A model generated the notes under the pieces. That model had not been told where the DNA came from and made no database searches. It saw nothing but the letters and a program-made list of their open reading frames with translations. Below, piece after piece: positions 60,268 through 64,000 of a stretch of 64,000 nucleotides of DNA. Source of the stretch: Entomortierella parvispora (taxonomy: Eukaryota; Mortierellomycota; Mortierellomycetes; Mortierellales; Mortierellaceae); NCBI GenBank assembly GCA_963573315.1, contig OY752146.1, forward strand, positions 1-64,000. Reading direction: 5' to 3'. Both the position numbers and the translations under genes were made by a program. The first letter of the stretch is position 1. Every line of letters starts with the position of its first letter.

Positions 60268-62110
60268 GCAAAAAAGATTCTGTCCGGATAAAATCGGTCT
60301 ATTCATGATCAAATAATTTTACCTCATCCTCTATTTTGGGTGAACTGAAAGGCCCAGAACTCGGATTCAATTTATTTCAGAAATCAAACGAATTGGATGG
60401 TTTTTGAATGAACTGCAACGGAATGAAAAAAAGGGTGGAAAATGGGTATAATCGTCACTAAAATTAAATATTATTCGTGATAAATTAAAAATTAATCTAA
60501 TCATCGTCATCGGAGTAAAAAATTCCTTCCTCATCGTCGTCGTCGCTGCCATCGTCGTCCGTTCCTTGGCTCCTTTCAAGATCTTTTTGATGGAGTTCCC
60601 AGTAGTCCTTGCAAATCTTGACAGTCTTCTCCCAGATCGAGACCAACTGATCACTGCTGGTCTTCGCGAACCCCTCGAGCAATCGATTTCTGAGTGAAAG
60701 ACACGTCTCGTTCAGGTTTGGATTGAAGGCAATTGGATTCTTGACCATGCCCCAGAGCATCTCGATGGGTTGTAGTTCGCAATGGTAAGGGGGTGTCTTC
60801 ATGATAGTGTGGCCCTGCTCATTCGCAATCTCATAGGAGGCATACACGGGAGGAATGTTCATATTGTCAATTTCTTCCAAAAGCCCCAAGCGCGTCATAG
60901 CTCTACCGTTAGGACGCGTTGGCAGTTGAAGCTCATTGTCCGCAAACCATTGAACAATCTCAGCAAGAGGCGAACTCTTCTTCGGCGGTGGGTTTTTCTG
61001 ACGTACGTGGTACTTGGCGCCATCCATATGGATATTACAGGGACCGTATTCATCCGAGAGCGTCTTGCAGATTTCGTTGAAGAGGCGTTCGAACAGGTCC
61101 GCATTGAAGTTGCCATGGTAATCATGTAAATCCGGGGCAATGCCGCTTCCCCGTACGAATTCAGGTACCGTGCTCCAATCCTCATTATCTCGAGCCTTTC
61201 GACCCCTTCCACCTTGATGTTGCTGTCCACGTGCCTTTCCAACTACCGGCCAGATCAAGATACTTTTTTTCACAATCTCTCCTTTCATCTTGTGTCCATT
61301 GTGGTATACGACAAACGCGCCAAATATTACGACCATAGGCTTACGGCCAGACTCATTGACAGTTCCTCCAATCGGCTTCCAGGTGTACTTTGTGTGGTGA
61401 TCCAGGTGACAATAACTTTCGTCCAAAAAAACTTCGGGGATGATTGGGTTCCCTTTAGCATTGAGATTTTCTAGTCGTCGCTCAAGGTAGATATGGCGGT
61501 AGTTGATGATGGCTGGTTTGTCGTGATAGACATTGCGTCGATTGCCTTTCCCATAGGTAAGTCCAAGATGGAGGAGGTAGTGTGTGAGGGTGCGTTTCTT
61601 GAGGGAGAGACCATGGTTATCTTCCAACTCCTTGAGGATGAGAGACGATGTGACAGGAATCCCGGCTATATTATTCTCGAGAATAAAAGTCCGAATAGCT
61701 GCGCCCAAACTCTCGTCAATGGTGAGCTTTGGGCGTCCAATGGTCATTTGGACTGGCTCCTCCTTGTGAATGGCAAGTCGAATAGCGTTTTGTGCCACTT
61801 GCGTTCCAACGCCAGTTACCAGAGCTAGCTGCTGGCGCGGAGTCAGCTTTTTACGGCAGTGGTGGAGTGGCCCAGAGCCTGAAAGGTGATGATAGACGTT
61901 GATCAGAATGGAGTACTCATTGCGAGTGACTGGTGCTCCATTCCGCTTAATGTGCGAGATTGACATGGGATGTTGGTCTGATTGTCACAGGAGGGATTTT
62001 GAGTGCCTTTTGGACGCCGCTTGAGCAGCCAGAGCCGCGGACAAATTTATTAAGGGTCCAAAACTACTCCTAAAAAAACAATACGAGAAATGGGATTGGA
62101 TCTTTTTTGC
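60268..62110. mobile_element. Possible extent of a DDE transposon (tentative ends)
   Basis: The sequence GCAAAAAAGAT at 60268-60278 is matched in reverse complement at 62100-62110, with a few more matching bases inward (15 of 18). The matching part is A-rich, there is no convincing TA or other target duplication, and the left end would lie in the COX20 3' UTR. These ends are a guess; the transposase ORF between them is solid. Confidence 0.25.
60497..61966 (-). CDS. Intact DDE transposase, Tc1/mariner (DDE_3)-like
   Basis: Uninterrupted single-exon ORF of 489 residues. The N-terminus carries helix-turn-helix-like segments (LTPRQQLALVTGVGTQVAQN; ITSSLILKELEDNHG-like region about 100-135). The RNase H-type core shows Asp182 (EVFLDESYCHLD), Asp315 (NIHMDGAKYH) and Glu397 (PPYHCELQPIEMLWG), where Tc1-type proteins have PDLNPIE. 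Between the first two acidic residues there is a Gly/Arg-rich insert (GKARGQQHQGGRGRKARD). The tail ends in an Asp-rich run (DDDGSDDDDEEG). The lack of introns, the intact frame and its place between core genes suggest recent arrival or domestication. Confidence 0.85.
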   Translation of the reverse strand: MSISHIKRNGAPVTRNEYSILINVYHHLSGSGPLHHCRKKLTPRQQLALVTGVGTQVAQNAIRLAIHKEEPVQMTIGRPKLTIDESLGAAIRTFILENNIAGIPVTSSLILKELEDNHGLSLKKRTLTHYLLHLGLTYGKGNRRNVYHDKPAIINYRHIYLERRLENLNAKGNPIIPEVFLDESYCHLDHHTKYTWKPIGGTVNESGRKPMVVIFGAFVVYHNGHKMKGEIVKKSILIWPVVGKARGQQHQGGRGRKARDNEDWSTVPEFVRGSGIAPDLHDYHGNFNADLFERLFNEICKTLSDEYGPCNIHMDGAKYHVRQKNPPPKKSSPLAEIVQWFADNELQLPTRPNGRAMTRLGLLEEIDNMNIPPVYASYEIANEQGHTIMKTPPYHCELQPIEMLWGMVKNPIAFNPNLNETCLSLRNRLLEGFAKTSSDQLVSIWEKTVKICKDYWELHQKDLERSQGTDDDGSDDDDEEGIFYSDDDD

Positions 62111-63708
62111 CAGGTCTCTACTTTATATGTGGATGGACTCTGTGTTGGCGCCCAGAGAGAGCCATTGACTTGACTGTTGACAGCAGCATGCACCCTGGTA
62201 AGACTACAAAACGTAAGACTGCCTAAAGAGCAGCAGACGTGCCTGTTCATGTTGGGTTTTGTATTTTGTGTAATCATTCCAACAAACTGGAAAAGCTGGG
62301 GCCGTTGGACAATCGCGACTGGTCAGATGATGTGCCCCTTTTCAAGAACGTGGCATTTGTGCATCCTGTCCACCAAGCTCGGACCTGGAAATGAGAGCTT
62401 TGTCTGCGACGGGGGGAGGAGGAGGATGGCTGATGAAACCACAAGGTCCGAGAGCCACCCATCATATTTTTTTTCCCGCCATTGTTGATTTTGTCAAAGT
62501 CATGCTTTATGGTAGCCATCCAACAAAAGAGACTTGTCTCTGAGGCCGTTGCAAAGAGACGCGGTGGTTTGGTCAAATAAAGGGGGGACAATTGCACAAG
62601 GGCCTGCCTTGTGACCAAAGAAAGGGACTTGGACTGGACTGGAAGGAAGAAAGGAACAAATGGCTTGTTGTCCTATCCGCAGGGCGTGCGTGCCAGTGCG
62701 TGCCAGTGTGTGCCAGTGGGTGACTAAGAGGAGGGGATTGGATATGAAGACATGAAGAAGAAGAGGAAGAAGAAGAGGAAGAAGAAGAAAAAAAAAAGAA
62801 AAAAAAAAAGAGTTTGGATGGTTGGTCACCTGTGGGTCGATGGCTGTGCTTCTGCTTTTTGGGTTGTTGAGTTGTTGAGGATGAGGAGCAAAGGACAACG
62901 GGACAGAAGAGGGAGTCAGAGAGACAGAGAGAGAGAGGGAAGGGTTATGCACCGGGAGCTGGAACATGATCCCGATCCCTGATGGAACGTTGTACTGTAC
63001 GTCAACCGCAGAAAGAGTCTGCAGGAGGCGAAGAGAGGCAAGAAAGGCAAGAAAGGCAAGAAAGGTAAGAAAGGTGGGTAAGGACAGAAATGGAGGTCTG
63101 GGAGCTTGCGCACACGGAAGGATGGGCAATGGACCATGCCCCTGAGGAGACGAGAACACCGACAGAGGGAGCACCAGAGGCTGGACACGCATGCACGCAT
63201 GCAAAGCACGGTTGTCCTCTTTCTTTCTCTGTTTCTCTTTCTCTTTCTCTCTCTTCTCTCTCTCTCTCTTTGCCACGCACGACCACACCCACACCCATCC
63301 CACCATACAATCCATCATCCATCCTCATCCCTCCTCCTTCTGTCCCTTGCTCGAGCTGCAACGCCGCCTGCTCGCTCGGCACCCTCTTCGTTCCTTCTTT
63401 TATTCATTCATTCATTCATTCATCCATTGACTCTTTCACTCATTCATTCACTCTCTTGTTTAGTCTTGTTCATTCATACATTCATTCATTCGCTCGTTAC
63501 ACTACTTAATCAACTATTCTTTCCTTTATTCCCTTATTCCTTTGGTCCTCTTTCTACTCGCTGCCATCCCTCCGTGCCTGAGAACTCGCTCGCTTCTACT
63601 TGGCCGCATACTTGTGCTCGCATCTCCTCCCCTCTCCTCTCCCTCGACCCTTCTCCGTCTCCCTCTCTTTGTTTGCCCACAATCTTAAACGCGTCCTTTG
63701 CTGCAGAC
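62111..63708. other. Long low-complexity intergenic region and kinase leader
   Basis: Contains GTGCGTGCCAGT repeats (62690-62715), a GAAGAAGAAGAG/A-rich tract (62750-62810), GAAAGGCAA units (63035-63080), CTCTTTCT tracts (63220-63275) and ATTC tetranucleotide runs (63400-63495). The plus-strand CT-rich part just upstream of 63709 looks like the promoter and leader of the kinase gene. The 272-codon minus-strand ORF is low-complexity and not called. Confidence 0.5.
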
Positions 63709-64000
63709 ATGGCCTCTGGATCGTCCACCCGGGTGGGCAATATTGTAAACCCTTGATTTGTCATTCAGCCCTGATCAACTTCGAAATATGCGCTCTGTGT
63801 GTCTCTAACATAATGTATTTTCTTGTCTCCTTCCTGCAGATGCTGGGAAACTGCATCGGCAAGGGGGCCTTTGGATCCGTTTGGCGAGGACTGAATCTCG
63901 ACACAGCAACCACGGTGGCCGTCAAGCAGATCAATCTCTCCGACATACCCCAGTCTGAACTCGCAAACATCATGGTATGTATATCTACGCCTACCGTTGC
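63709..64000 (+). CDS. Cdc7/SepH-like septation-network protein kinase, 5' part
   Basis: Exon 1 is 63709-63744 and exon 2 is 63840-63974; a GTATGT donor follows and the gene runs off the window. The encoded start (MASGSSTRVGNI, then MLGNCIGKGAFGSVWRGLN) is the Gly-rich loop of a Ser/Thr kinase. The next part, TTVAVKQINLSDIPQSEL, carries the ATP-binding Lys. The wording IGKGAFGxVxRGLN...VAVKxxxLS is close to S. pombe Cdc7 and Aspergillus SepH, which trigger septation through the SIN. Only the N-lobe is visible, so the subfamily call is provisional. Confidence 0.75.

Noticed and set aside
62500..63318. 272-codon minus-strand ORF and overlapping plus-strand ORFs.
   Set aside because: Composed of Ser/Leu/Pro-rich and Lys-rich translations of simple repeats; no conserved motif.

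Overview
The window is the left end of a fungal chromosome. It opens with about 345 bp of C-rich telomere repeat (CCCTAAAAAA, i.e. TTTTTTAGGG on the other strand) and runs inward from a repeat-rich subtelomere into compact, intron-rich core genes. Short GT..AG introns, CT-rich leaders, a crinkler protein, a NACHT-type relic, a Crypton recombinase, GCM-type zinc fingers and LINE relics together suggest an early-diverging filamentous fungus, most likely Mortierellaceae (inference, about 70% sure).

Subtelomere, 0-39.9 kb: telomere; a degenerate satellite of about 157-bp period (360-2200); a 27-bp perfect hairpin (3.2 kb); and two copies of a 3-4 kb segmental duplication (3.89-7.67 and 21.09-24.05 kb). 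One copy of that duplication carries an expanded purine-rich minisatellite. Two arrays of another repeat of about 200 bp lie at 8.6-10.1 and 27.7-28.5 kb. Embedded in this are a five-exon Crypton tyrosine recombinase (11.06-14.81 kb), several small tandem duplications, LINE relics (24.6, 27.1 and 35.5 kb), a small secreted beta/gamma-crystallin-like protein (25.7 kb), a three-exon crinkler gene (29.1-32.0 kb), a frameshifted NACHT NTPase relic (32.7-33.9 kb) and a GCM/WRKY-like zinc-finger protein (36.0-37.4 kb). The standout gene is a four-exon ORF at 19.19-20.60 kb whose product joins a complete Ctr-type copper channel to a complete six-helix cytochrome b561. It reads as a one-piece cupric reductase plus Cu(I) importer.

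Core region, 39.9-64 kb: a short-chain dehydrogenase; a 1789-residue CAMK-like kinase; cytosolic glutamyl-tRNA synthetase with a C-terminal WHEP domain; a secreted Asp/Cys-rich protein; an aquaglyceroporin; a peroxisomal-type 4-coumarate-CoA-ligase-like acyl-CoA synthetase divergent from a CHIP (STUB1) co-chaperone/E3 ligase with a 17-nt microexon; the cytochrome oxidase assembly factor COX20; an intact DDE transposase; and the first exons of a Cdc7/SepH-like septation kinase cut by the window end. Exon coordinates below were derived by hand from GT/AG sites, reading phase and family alignment from memory. They have not been tested against transcripts.
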